DNA from: an uncultured SAR86 cluster bacterium
GTDB taxonomy: Bacteria; Pseudomonadota; Gammaproteobacteria; Magnimaribacterales; D2472
Direction: 5' to 3'
Assembly (NCBI GenBank): GCA_943788515.1
Contig: CALSQM010000001.1
Location: 1 to 64,000 of the forward strand
Length of the DNA stretch: 64,000 bases
A program made the position numbers and the translations under genes. The notes beneath the pieces are model-generated. The model made no database searches. It saw only the letters and a program-made list of their open reading frames with translations, and had not been told where the DNA came from. Shown in pieces: positions 40,570 to 49,445 of this stretch. Each line of letters starts with the position of its first letter. Position 1 is the first letter of the stretch.

Positions 40570-42565
40570 AATTCGTTGGGGTATTGTTGGAAATGGAAGC
40601 ATAGCTTCAGCTTTTGCGCATTCTATAAAATATTGCCAATACTCAGAATTAATTGGAGTGTATGGAAGGAGTAATGACAAGCTTAATAGTTTCTCATCTA
40701 AATTTGATATTAAGCCATATAAAGATATAAATGACTTGATTGCCTCAAAAGAAATAGATGCTGTTTATATAGCAACTCCACATAGCAGTCATTATGAATA
40801 TTCATTGCTAGCAATCAAAAACAAAAAACACATTCTTTGCGAGAAACCAATGACAATAAACCATCTTGAAAGCATGGTGTTATTAAATTTAGCCAAAGAA
40901 GCAGAAGTATTCTTGATGGAAGCTTACATGTATAGGGTGCATCCACAAACATTCAATATTCTTGATAACCTATCTATTTTTGACAACAAAAAAAACAAGA
41001 TAACGATAACTAGTTCTTTTGGTTTCTCTGCTGATCTACCAGAGTCGCATAGGTTAAGAAATCCATATATGGGAGGAGGGGCTATCCTTGATGTTGGTTG
41101 CTATCCATTATCAATGGCAAAACTTATTGCTGGAAGACTCAACGGATTGTCTTTCGCTGATCCAGAAACCATAGATGCCAAAGGAAGGCTTGATTCTACT
41201 GGCGTTGACCTTCAATCTGAAGCTCACATAGTGTTCTCAGGCAATGTAGAAGCATATATAAAATGTGCTATAGATGAAGATTATACTAATGATTTAAAAA
41301 TTTCTGATGGCAACATAGATCTAGTAGCCAATCAGCCATGGCACTGTGGTCAATTTCAAGATGGGAATTCATCACTAGAAATATATAAAGATAATAAATT
41401 ATATAAAAAAATTCCTTTCAAGGATGAGGTGGGTTTGTTTACCAGAGAAATTGATCATGCATCTGAATGCATATTAGATAAAAAATTAGAGTCTCAATAC
41501 GTATCTCATTTAGATACTCAAAGTAATATGCTTTGGCTAGATAAATGGAGAGAATCTTTAAATATTGTCTGCCCTTTTAGTCAGCTTGAGAGCTCGTCAA
41601 TTTCAGAATCAAAATTTTATTTAACGCAAGAGTCAAAATTACAAGAAACCTCTCTTAACGGGATTGATAAATCAGGTTCTAGGCTGGCATTGGGTTGTGA
41701 TAATCAGACTTCTGCTTTACATGCATTTACCATGTTTGATCACTTCTATGGATCAGGTGGAAGAATTTTTGATACAGCATATATTTACAATAATGGAAAA
41801 GGTGATAAATATTTAGGGGATTGGATTAATTCAAGAAATGTTGAAAACGAAATTATAGTGCTTGGAAAGGGCGCACATACTCCGGAGTGTTCTCCTGAAT
41901 TTATAAGGCCTCAGATCATAGAATCCTTGGAGCGTTTAAATATTGATAAAATAGATATCTTCTGCTTGCATAGAGATAATCTAGATATACCTGTAGCAGA
42001 GTTTATGGATGCCCTAAATGAAGTCAGGTCTGAAGGCTTAATTGGATCTTTAGGGGCTTCAAACTGGGAGCTTGATCGTTTTTCAGAGGCAAGAGACTAT
42101 TCTGCCGCTAATGATAAAGAAGCATTTAGTGTGTTAAGTAATAATTTTAGTTTGGCCGAAATGGTTGATCCTGTATGGCCAGGGTGTGTTGGAACTAATA
42201 ATGAGTATTTGAATTACCTTATAGATAATAAAGTTATGCTTTTTCCCTGGTCAAGCCAAGCAAGAGGATTTTTTATAAAGAATAAAGAAATTACTTCTAA
42301 TGAGCATTTTTCAAATCCATCACTAGAAGAGGAAATAAGAGTTTGGCATGATGAGAAAAATCTTAAAAGAAGAAAAAAATGTTTTGAAATTGCCGAATCA
42401 AGAAATGTACAACCAATTCAAGTTGCTCTTGCTTATGTAATACAAAAATCTCCATTAATATTTCCACTCATTGGACCAAGAACAGTTCTGGAGACTGATA
42501 GCTCTATTGCCGCAACTCAGCTAAACCTATCTAAAGAAGAAATGAGTGAGCTATCTATAAATTGA
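40562..42565 (+). CDS. Fusion: Gfo/Idh/MocA oxidoreductase (N-term) + aldo/keto reductase (C-term)
   Basis: 667 aa. N-terminal 'WGIVGNGSIASAFAHSI...HILCEKPMT'; C-terminal AKR with 'DTAYIYNNGKGDKYLG', 'VLGKG', 'CLHRDN' catalytic-tetrad-like positions. One uninterrupted frame. Confidence 0.85.
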   Translation: MSKIRWGIVGNGSIASAFAHSIKYCQYSELIGVYGRSNDKLNSFSSKFDIKPYKDINDLIASKEIDAVYIATPHSSHYEYSLLAIKNKKHILCEKPMTINHLESMVLLNLAKEAEVFLMEAYMYRVHPQTFNILDNLSIFDNKKNKITITSSFGFSADLPESHRLRNPYMGGGAILDVGCYPLSMAKLIAGRLNGLSFADPETIDAKGRLDSTGVDLQSEAHIVFSGNVEAYIKCAIDEDYTNDLKISDGNIDLVANQPWHCGQFQDGNSSLEIYKDNKLYKKIPFKDEVGLFTREIDHASECILDKKLESQYVSHLDTQSNMLWLDKWRESLNIVCPFSQLESSSISESKFYLTQESKLQETSLNGIDKSGSRLALGCDNQTSALHAFTMFDHFYGSGGRIFDTAYIYNNGKGDKYLGDWINSRNVENEIIVLGKGAHTPECSPEFIRPQIIESLERLNIDKIDIFCLHRDNLDIPVAEFMDALNEVRSEGLIGSLGASNWELDRFSEARDYSAANDKEAFSVLSNNFSLAEMVDPVWPGCVGTNNEYLNYLIDNKVMLFPWSSQARGFFIKNKEITSNEHFSNPSLEEEIRVWHDEKNLKRRKKCFEIAESRNVQPIQVALAYVIQKSPLIFPLIGPRTVLETDSSIAATQLNLSKEEMSELSIN

Positions 42566-44996
42566 ACTGGTTGGATAAACGAATATCTTCTGAAGAAGCT
42601 CCAATATGAATCTTATAAGATCCTTTTTTAATTTCCCAGTCCTTCTTATCAAGACTCCATTCACTAAAGCTTTTGGCATTTAATATAATTTCGATTTTTT
42701 TTTCTTCCTGAGGAGATAAGAAGGTTTTATCAAATCCTTGAAGTTTTTTTACAGGTTTAGATTTTGTATCAATTATATGCTCCACATAGCATTGAGAAAT
42801 TTCAGCTCCTGAAAAGTCTCCAGTATTTTTAATAGTAAATTTACATGAAATTAAATCATCTTTAAGCTCATCAATTGCAAGATTAGAGTATTTAAATTTT
42901 GTGTAAGACAGCCCATGACCAAAAGGGTATTGCGTTTTTATTTTTTTTTTGTCATACCATTTATAACCGACTAGAAGCTTCTCATCATAATTCATTTGTA
43001 AATCTTTCCCTGGGTATGATGAAAAAGCAGGCGTATCCTCTATATTGATGGGAAAAGTTGAGGGTAATTTACCTGAGGGGCTGATATCTCCAGTAATAAT
43101 ATTAGCAAGAGCATTTCCAAACTCCTGACCTGCATACCAAGTTTGAATAACACTTTTAACTTTATGAATCCAAGGCATTTTAATTGGTGATCCTGTATTA
43201 AGGACAAGAATAGTGTTTGGATTGATATCAATAACAGCATCAATTAATTCATTTTGTCGAGAAGGCAGGTTAAAGTCAGCTCTGTCATTGCCCTCCGTCT
43301 CCCAGTCTGAATTCGTCCCTACGACCATAATTACCTGATCAACTTCTTTTGCTATCTGGAGGGCTTCATTAAATAAGTCTACTTTGTCTGGGGCTTTGCA
43401 CCCAATATATATAGCAGGAAAATTACCTTCAAACTTATATTGTATTTCTATCTGGTATTTTTTAGCATTTTCTAAGTTAGCCGTTCCTTTCTTAGAAGTT
43501 GTGCCAAGTGCAAAAAACGCATCACCTGGTTCAGTATTGCCCCAATTATCTATGATTTCTTTGCCGTCTATTAAGAGTTTGCTTTTTCCGATAGCAAAGA
43601 TCTCGAATTCATGAATGCCAGTTACATCTGGTGTATATGTGCAAGAGAATTTTACAAAAATATCTGGTCTCTCTTCCTTTGCTATTATGTCTTTAGCAAA
43701 ACCCTCAAGAGCCCAAAATTTACTTCTCAGTTCATATTCTTGAGATATAAGTTTTTCTCCACCATTAGCAGTATTAAAGTATTCAACTAGAAACTTATTC
43801 TTTTTACTTGAATCAGCTTCAATCAGATTTTCATTAAATATTGGAAGATATTTATATGTATGACAGCCTTTTGAGTATTTGATATTTACTGAATTTCCAA
43901 TCTTACTTTTTAATGCTTCAAGAGGGTGCGATTCATAATAGGATTGAAGATGAGCACTGCCTCCGCCAATAATTTGAGCATTTTTTGCATTAGGCCCAAT
44001 GATACCTATAGATTGTAAATTACTATCAAGCGGTAAAAGATTTTCATTTTTTAAAAGCACCATTCCTTCTTGTGCTGCCTCTCTTAAAAGAATGCGCTGC
44101 GCTTTATTATCGTTACTGCTCTCTGGTTTAATTTCAGGATGATCAAATCTTTTTGTAAAGGCTACCACATGAAGAATTCGTCTTACTTTGTTATTAATCT
44201 CTTGGATTGAAACGTTGTTATTGTCTACTCCGTCTTTTAGTAATTTACCCCAGTTTTTTGCAGGGCCTGGCATTTCAAGATCTAATCCACCATTAGCATT
44301 TTCAACCGTTTCTAAAGCCGCACCCCAATCACTTACTACATAACCATCAAAATCCCACTCCTCTTTTAAAATATTTATCAGTAAATTTCTATGAGAACTG
44401 CAATAAATATTATTGAGCTTGTTGTAGGCGCTCATAACAACTTTTGCATTTGCCTCTTTAATTGCCATTTCGAAAGGAAGTAAATAAATTTCTCTCAGTG
44501 TTTTTTCATCGATATTAGAACTAACAGCATACCTTTCATACTCGGTGTCATTTCCAACAAAGTGTTTTAAACATGCTGCAACATTTTTTGATTGCACTCC
44601 ATCAACATACTCAATTGCAATTCTTCCAGTAAGGTATGGATCTTCAGAGAAGCTTTCAAAATGTCTCCCACCTAAAGGATGTCTATGGATATTTATAGTT
44701 GGCCCCAGTAAAACGTCTACGTCCTTTGCTTTAGCTTCCTCTCCTAGCTCAATACCCAAGCGATTGATTAAATTCATATTCCAAGATGATCCCAAAGAGA
44801 TAGCACTTGGAAAGCAAGCAGAAGGCTCACCAGAATTTCCATTACCTCTAACCCCATTAGGCCCATCTGACATTTTTAAACTTGGTATGGCTAATCTTTC
44901 AACTTTGTTTGTATGCCACGCATCAAACCCACTTAATAATGATATCTTCTCTTCGAGCGTTAAATTGTTTAATATTTTTTCTATATTTGGCATCAT
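42555..44996 (-). CDS. Glycoside hydrolase family 3 beta-glucosidase with PA14-like insert and Fn3-like C-terminus
   Basis: 'KMSDGPNGVRG', 'LLGPTINIHRHPLGGRHFESFSEDPYL', 'KHFVGNDTEYERY', 'GYVVSDWGA'. Confidence 0.92.
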   Translation of the reverse strand: MMPNIEKILNNLTLEEKISLLSGFDAWHTNKVERLAIPSLKMSDGPNGVRGNGNSGEPSACFPSAISLGSSWNMNLINRLGIELGEEAKAKDVDVLLGPTINIHRHPLGGRHFESFSEDPYLTGRIAIEYVDGVQSKNVAACLKHFVGNDTEYERYAVSSNIDEKTLREIYLLPFEMAIKEANAKVVMSAYNKLNNIYCSSHRNLLINILKEEWDFDGYVVSDWGAALETVENANGGLDLEMPGPAKNWGKLLKDGVDNNNVSIQEINNKVRRILHVVAFTKRFDHPEIKPESSNDNKAQRILLREAAQEGMVLLKNENLLPLDSNLQSIGIIGPNAKNAQIIGGGSAHLQSYYESHPLEALKSKIGNSVNIKYSKGCHTYKYLPIFNENLIEADSSKKNKFLVEYFNTANGGEKLISQEYELRSKFWALEGFAKDIIAKEERPDIFVKFSCTYTPDVTGIHEFEIFAIGKSKLLIDGKEIIDNWGNTEPGDAFFALGTTSKKGTANLENAKKYQIEIQYKFEGNFPAIYIGCKAPDKVDLFNEALQIAKEVDQVIMVVGTNSDWETEGNDRADFNLPSRQNELIDAVIDINPNTILVLNTGSPIKMPWIHKVKSVIQTWYAGQEFGNALANIITGDISPSGKLPSTFPINIEDTPAFSSYPGKDLQMNYDEKLLVGYKWYDKKKIKTQYPFGHGLSYTKFKYSNLAIDELKDDLISCKFTIKNTGDFSGAEISQCYVEHIIDTKSKPVKKLQGFDKTFLSPQEEKKIEIILNAKSFSEWSLDKKDWEIKKGSYKIHIGASSEDIRLSNQFNL

Positions 44997-45271
44997 GCAA
45001 TGGTAAAGGCTTATTTCTTTATCTTCAATTAAGAATTTTTTTTAAAGTCTATTATCAATTGATAAGATCGAAAAAATAAAAAAATCTGTAATGTATTTCA
45101 CAGGTTCTGAGTTGTTAGATGCTATAACTGATACTTTTATTTAGTCGTTGGTAAATAGTGTTTGGTATTTTGTCATAGATAAATTTTGGGCAAGTAGATA
45201 CGCTCAATACTCTTAAAATCTCTTTCAATTTTCTTTATAAATTTTTATATACAAACGTATAGATATGTCTT

Positions 45272-45277
45272 TATAAT
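45272..45277 (+). promoter_or_regulatory. Candidate -10 element (TATAAT) of the riboswitch-BHMT transcript
   Basis: TATAAT 7 nt before the riboswitch P1 stem; -35 not convincing. Confidence 0.4.
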
Positions 45278-45283
45278 TTACTT

Positions 45284-45334
45284 ATTCGTGATTTGATCCT
45301 ATTGCTGCGAATTAAAAGAAAAGCTAAAACGGAA
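45284..45334 (+). ncRNA. SAM-II-like riboswitch upstream of BHMT
   Basis: P1 ATTCGT/GCGAAT; loop GATTTGATCCTATTGCT vs SAM-II GAUUUAACCGUAUUGCA; 3' AAGCTAAAACGGA vs AGCUAAAAAGGG; CC/GG pseudoknot possible. Target is a methionine-synthesis gene. Confidence 0.85.
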
Positions 45335-45375
45335 TAATTTCCTGAATTTAATTTAAAAATATTTAGGAGAAAATA

Positions 45376-46434
45376 ATGAAGAAACAATTAATTGAAAGAT
45401 TGAATGAAGGTCCTATAATTTGTGCAGAGGGATTTCTATTCGAGGTTGAAAAAAGAGGGTATTTAGCTGCCGGCGAATTTGTTCCAATGGTCGCTCTCGA
45501 ACATCCAGAAGCTTTAGAAAATCTTCACAAAGATTTTCAGCATGCTGGCTCTGATATTGTTCAGGCTTTTGCTTACAATGGCCACAGAGAAAAAATGAGA
45601 GTGATTGGGAAAGAAGAGCTTTTAGAACCTCTCAATAGATCTGCTTTAAAAATAGCAAAGAAGATAGCTGATAATCCAATTGATGGAGGAGAGCCAAACT
45701 TAATGTCTGGAAATATTTCTAATTCAAATATTTGGGAGCAAAATGATACTAAATCTCATCTTGAAGTAGAACGTATGTTTACTGAAATGGTTGGCTGGGC
45801 TGTAGATGAAGGAGCAGATTTAGTAATGGGTGAAACATTTTATTACGCAGAAGAGGCATATAAGGCTCTTGAAATTATTAAAAAATCAGGCTTACCTGCA
45901 GTTATTAATATAGCACCAATGGCAGAAAATATTATGCGTGATGGTGTATCTATTGTTGACACATGTAAAGAATTAGAGCAAAGAGGTGCAGACGTTGTTG
46001 GCATGAACTGTTTTAGAGGCCCAGCCACAATGCTGCCTTATTTAAAAGAAATTAGGAAGGCAATAAGCTGTCATATGGCTGCTTTACCTCTTCCATTTAG
46101 AACCACAGAAGAGAACCCAACTTTCTTTAACTTGCCTGATAATAATGGCTGTACTTGTAATGCACCTCATGGCAGAACTTTCCCCACTGCATTGGATCCG
46201 CTTTACTGCAATAGGTATGAAATGCGAGCATTTTTTGAAGAGGTTAATAAAATTGGAATTAAGCTTTTAGGTGTGTGCTGTGGAGCTACTCCAATGCATC
46301 AAAGAGAAGTTGCTGAAGCGGTAGGAAGGACTGTTCCTGCAAGTAAATATAGAGAAAAAATGGCCAATCATTTCATGTATGGAACAAACAAAAGAACAGC
46401 ACAGCATATGCAAGAGTATGGAGATAAAGCTTAG
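45376..46434 (+). CDS. Betaine-homocysteine S-methyltransferase family protein
   Basis: 'LNEGPIICAEGFLFEVEKRGYLAAGEFVP', Zn ligands 'VVGMNCFRGP' and 'LGVCCGATP'. Confidence 0.88.
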   Translation: MKKQLIERLNEGPIICAEGFLFEVEKRGYLAAGEFVPMVALEHPEALENLHKDFQHAGSDIVQAFAYNGHREKMRVIGKEELLEPLNRSALKIAKKIADNPIDGGEPNLMSGNISNSNIWEQNDTKSHLEVERMFTEMVGWAVDEGADLVMGETFYYAEEAYKALEIIKKSGLPAVINIAPMAENIMRDGVSIVDTCKELEQRGADVVGMNCFRGPATMLPYLKEIRKAISCHMAALPLPFRTTEENPTFFNLPDNNGCTCNAPHGRTFPTALDPLYCNRYEMRAFFEEVNKIGIKLLGVCCGATPMHQREVAEAVGRTVPASKYREKMANHFMYGTNKRTAQHMQEYGDKA

Positions 46435-46462
46435 TAAGATTTCATTAATCTTTAAAATATTA

Positions 46463-46491
46463 AAAGGCTCTTTCAAATAAAGGGCCTTTTT
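46463..46491 (+). terminator. Rho-independent terminator after BHMT
   Basis: AAAGGCTCTTT-CAAAT-AAAGGGCCTTT followed by TT. Confidence 0.75.
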
Positions 46492-46507
46492 CAGTTAAAA
46501 TTATATT

Positions 46508-47092
46508 ATGAGGTTTTTACTAATATTCTTTATATCAATTCCTGCTTATGGAGCGACTTCTAAAATTCTTTGCGAATTAGATGGCACTTATTCAGTTACA
46601 TATAAAGATATAAAAAAGACTTATCTATCCGAAGGTATTGAACTTTTTAAAAACCTAGCAAGGCAGACTCAACAATCATTATTCTTACTGCAACGCGCTA
46701 AAACGAATTTTGCCGAAGAGGATTGGGAAAAAGATAAAATCTATGTAGTTCAGTATTGGGAAGTTGATAGCAACAAAGAAACATTCAAATCATTAAAATA
46801 TACCTTTGATCCTTCTCCAGCATGGATCAACCCAAGTGCAGACTGGAAGGCAGAAAATTCAGATACTGGCGTAACAATAACTCATACTATGGAGCCTGGT
46901 GACGTTCATCCATTATTCCCTGATTATGAGGTTGATATTTATCGTATTTCCAATACATTTAATTGGTTTACTGGAAAAGGACAAATATCAGGAGATATAT
47001 GGCTGAACAAAAAAGATGGGACAAAAAATAGAAACCCAAAGGTTGAAATAATGGCTGCAGGAAAGTGCCAGACTCAAAAGAAAAAGTTTTAA
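46508..47092 (+). CDS. Secreted hypothetical protein
   Basis: 194 aa with signal peptide; no family recognised. Confidence 0.6.
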   Translation: MRFLLIFFISIPAYGATSKILCELDGTYSVTYKDIKKTYLSEGIELFKNLARQTQQSLFLLQRAKTNFAEEDWEKDKIYVVQYWEVDSNKETFKSLKYTFDPSPAWINPSADWKAENSDTGVTITHTMEPGDVHPLFPDYEVDIYRISNTFNWFTGKGQISGDIWLNKKDGTKNRNPKVEIMAAGKCQTQKKKF

Positions 47093-47098
47093 AAAAGT

Positions 47099-47197
47099 TT
47101 AAGCTATAGCAGCAATAAAAAATATCAATATAACTATTCCAACTGGGACATATTTGTCTATATTATCCGAGACCATTTTGTAGATTTTTTCTAGCAT
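47099..47197 (-). CDS. Possible 32-aa single-TM small protein (MLEKIYKMVSDNIDKYVPVGIVILIFFIAAIA)
   Basis: Short ORF with amphipathic N-terminus and TM; conservation not tested. Confidence 0.35.
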   Translation of the reverse strand: MLEKIYKMVSDNIDKYVPVGIVILIFFIAAIA

Positions 47198-47265
47198 ATT
47201 ATTAGTTATGAAGTTCCCTACTGTAGTTTAAAGTATTTGATAAATTAAGCTTCTTTTAGCTAAAT

Positions 47266-47391
47266 TTATTTATTTCGAGCTTTTCTTAATTCTCTATATA
47301 TTTTATTAAGTTTTTTTTTCTTAATTTCTTTTATAGCTTTTCTTTTAACACTAGCATCAGCTGATTTTTTTGCTCGCTCACCTCTATCCAT
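47266..47391 (-). CDS. Possible 41-aa highly basic small protein (MDRGERAKKSADASVKRKAIKEIKKKKLNKIYRELRKARNK)
   Basis: Compact Lys/Arg-rich ORF filling the gap before hflX; preceded by a plausible GGAGG RBS on the minus strand. Confidence 0.45.
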   Translation of the reverse strand: MDRGERAKKSADASVKRKAIKEIKKKKLNKIYRELRKARNK

Positions 47392-47474
47392 AAACATCCT
47401 CCAAAAAGATTTTTAATGAACTCAATTAATAGTAACAAATTTTTATAAAATCTCTACAATATTATTTAAATTTT

Positions 47475-48782
47475 ATGATTGTTGAAAAAACCCATATACC
47501 CAAAACCCTAATAATTTTTATTGATGTTGAATCTTTAAGAACAGGACAAGAGTTAGAAAACATTTATGGAGAATTTTTTGAGCTTGTTAACTCAGCAGGA
47601 GCTGAGATTGTTCAATCAAGTTCTAGTAAACAGAAATCACCCTCTGTAAGTCATTTCATTAACAAAGGTAAGCTTGAAGAAATCAAGGATATAGTTGATA
47701 GATCGAAGGCCGAGCTTGTTATTGTTAACCATCAACTTTCTGCCTCTCAAGCAAGAAACCTTGAATTAAAATTAAAAGTAAGGGTTATAGATAAAACAGA
47801 ACTTATCTTAGATATTTTTGCATCAAGAGCAACAACTCATATCGGTAAACTTCAAGTCGAGCTTGCTCAGCTAAATCATCTATCAACTAGACTTATAAGG
47901 GGTTGGACTCACTTAGAAAGACAAAAAGGAGGTATTGGCTTAAGAGGCCCCGGAGAAACTCAGCTTGAAACTGATAGACGTCTTATTGGGCATAGGATCA
48001 AGCGTTTAAAAAGTAGGCTGGATAAAGCTCATAAGCAAAAACAACTTAACAGCTATTCAAGAAAAAAAAGCAGGAACAAGCTTGTTGCTTTAGTTGGATA
48101 TACCAATGCAGGCAAAACTACCTTATTTAATTCTTTAACTAATAGTAAACAGCTCGCAGAAGATAAACTCTTTGCTACCCTGGACTCTGTAACAAGAAAA
48201 AATATAGACCCAGAGCTGGGGCCAATATTATTCTCAGATACAGTTGGGTTTATATCTGAACTGCCAACTCAATTGATAGAATCATTTAAAGCTACACTTG
48301 ATGAGCTCAAATCAGCTGATTTGTTGCTGCATGTGGTAGATATATCCGATATAGATCACCGTCAAAAAGAAAAAGAGGTTAATCAAATTTTAGATGAATT
48401 AAATTTACAATCCATTCCACAAATTAGGGTTAATAATAAATGTGATATTAAAGGCCCTACAAATGTTGAAAGTCAGAACAAAGAAAATGAAGTATGGATT
48501 TCTGCTGAAAAAAATATTGGTATAGAGGAGTTAAGAGAATTAATTAATAATGATTTATTTAATGGTATCTACAAAGGCTGGATTTCATTGGAGGCATCTC
48601 TAGGAAAAATCAGAGCTAAATTATTTAGAATGGGATGTATTGATGAAGAGAAGGTGTCGCCAACAGGAAAGATATTTGCTCATATTCATATAGGACAAGA
48701 TGAATTAGATAATTTTATTCACATTAATGGCTTTGCTCTTTGCAACGACAAAGATATACTTTTAGAAACACAATCAACATAA
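47475..48782 (+). CDS. hflX: GTPase HflX
   Basis: 'GGIGLRGPGETQLETDRRLI', 'VALVGYTNAGKTTLFNSLT', 'FSDTVGFISELPTQLIESFKATLDE'. Confidence 0.95.
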   Translation: MIVEKTHIPKTLIIFIDVESLRTGQELENIYGEFFELVNSAGAEIVQSSSSKQKSPSVSHFINKGKLEEIKDIVDRSKAELVIVNHQLSASQARNLELKLKVRVIDKTELILDIFASRATTHIGKLQVELAQLNHLSTRLIRGWTHLERQKGGIGLRGPGETQLETDRRLIGHRIKRLKSRLDKAHKQKQLNSYSRKKSRNKLVALVGYTNAGKTTLFNSLTNSKQLAEDKLFATLDSVTRKNIDPELGPILFSDTVGFISELPTQLIESFKATLDELKSADLLLHVVDISDIDHRQKEKEVNQILDELNLQSIPQIRVNNKCDIKGPTNVESQNKENEVWISAEKNIGIEELRELINNDLFNGIYKGWISLEASLGKIRAKLFRMGCIDEEKVSPTGKIFAHIHIGQDELDNFIHINGFALCNDKDILLETQST

Positions 48783-48785
48783 CCA

Positions 48786-49238
48786 ATGAAAAAAATAAAT
48801 AGCACCTTAGATAAAATAACAAATCCATTATTAAATGTTGTCCCTTGGCTTCCAAGGCTTGCATTAGGCATAGCTTTCTTTTTTCACGGTTATGGAAAAC
48901 TTCCTGCTCCTTTCATGATGGATGAGCAGCATAGAATGGTTACATGGTTTGAAAGTATTTTTATACCTATGCCAGAGCTATGGGTAAATTTAGTAATTCT
49001 TGGAGAAATGGCTGCTGGTATTGGAATTATCTTAGGCGGAGTAGTGGGCTTATTTGCTAGCCAATTTGGACATCTATTAACAAGGCTATCTGGGCTTCTT
49101 GTTGTAATTATAATGATCTGTGCTTTATACATCGCTCATTCAGACTGGTTTACTAGCTTAAGTACAAAATTTGTTACAAGTGAGCAAATGTTCTTGTTAG
49201 TTTTAGGAATATTCTTTGCAATACGTGGCAATAAATAG
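48786..49238 (+). CDS. DoxX family membrane protein
   Basis: 'PRLALGIAFFFHGYGKL', four TM pattern. Confidence 0.85.
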   Translation: MKKINSTLDKITNPLLNVVPWLPRLALGIAFFFHGYGKLPAPFMMDEQHRMVTWFESIFIPMPELWVNLVILGEMAAGIGIILGGVVGLFASQFGHLLTRLSGLLVVIIMICALYIAHSDWFTSLSTKFVTSEQMFLLVLGIFFAIRGNK

Positions 49239-49287
49239 TCTTTAAAACATTCCTCTAAAATAATAAAAAAACTTCTTGCATTTCTAA

Positions 49288-49335
49288 ATGAGAATGATTA
49301 TCATTCTCAATCATAAATGAGAATGATTCTTATTT
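49288..49335. promoter_or_regulatory. Fur box (plus adjacent second half-site)
   Basis: TGAGAATGATTATCATTCTCA palindrome at 49289-49309, second TGAGAATGATTCTTATT at 49318-49334, upstream of the TonB receptor. Confidence 0.87.
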
Positions 49336-49445
49336 AGACTGTGGGGAAGTTAATAATCCCCTGAAAGTGTGCTATTTGGTTTGTTATTTAATCAAATAAG
49401 GAATTTCTTCCCCCAGTTTTTTTACACATTTAGATAAAGGAAAAA

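Noticed and set aside
44545-45006. 153-aa plus-strand ORF
   Set aside because: Antisense to the well-supported GH3 gene; no family match by eye.
45100-45283. A second tandem aptamer (SAM-V) upstream of the SAM-II-like element
   Set aside because: No SAM-II/SAM-V core sequence seen in this AT-rich stretch or between the aptamer and the start codon.
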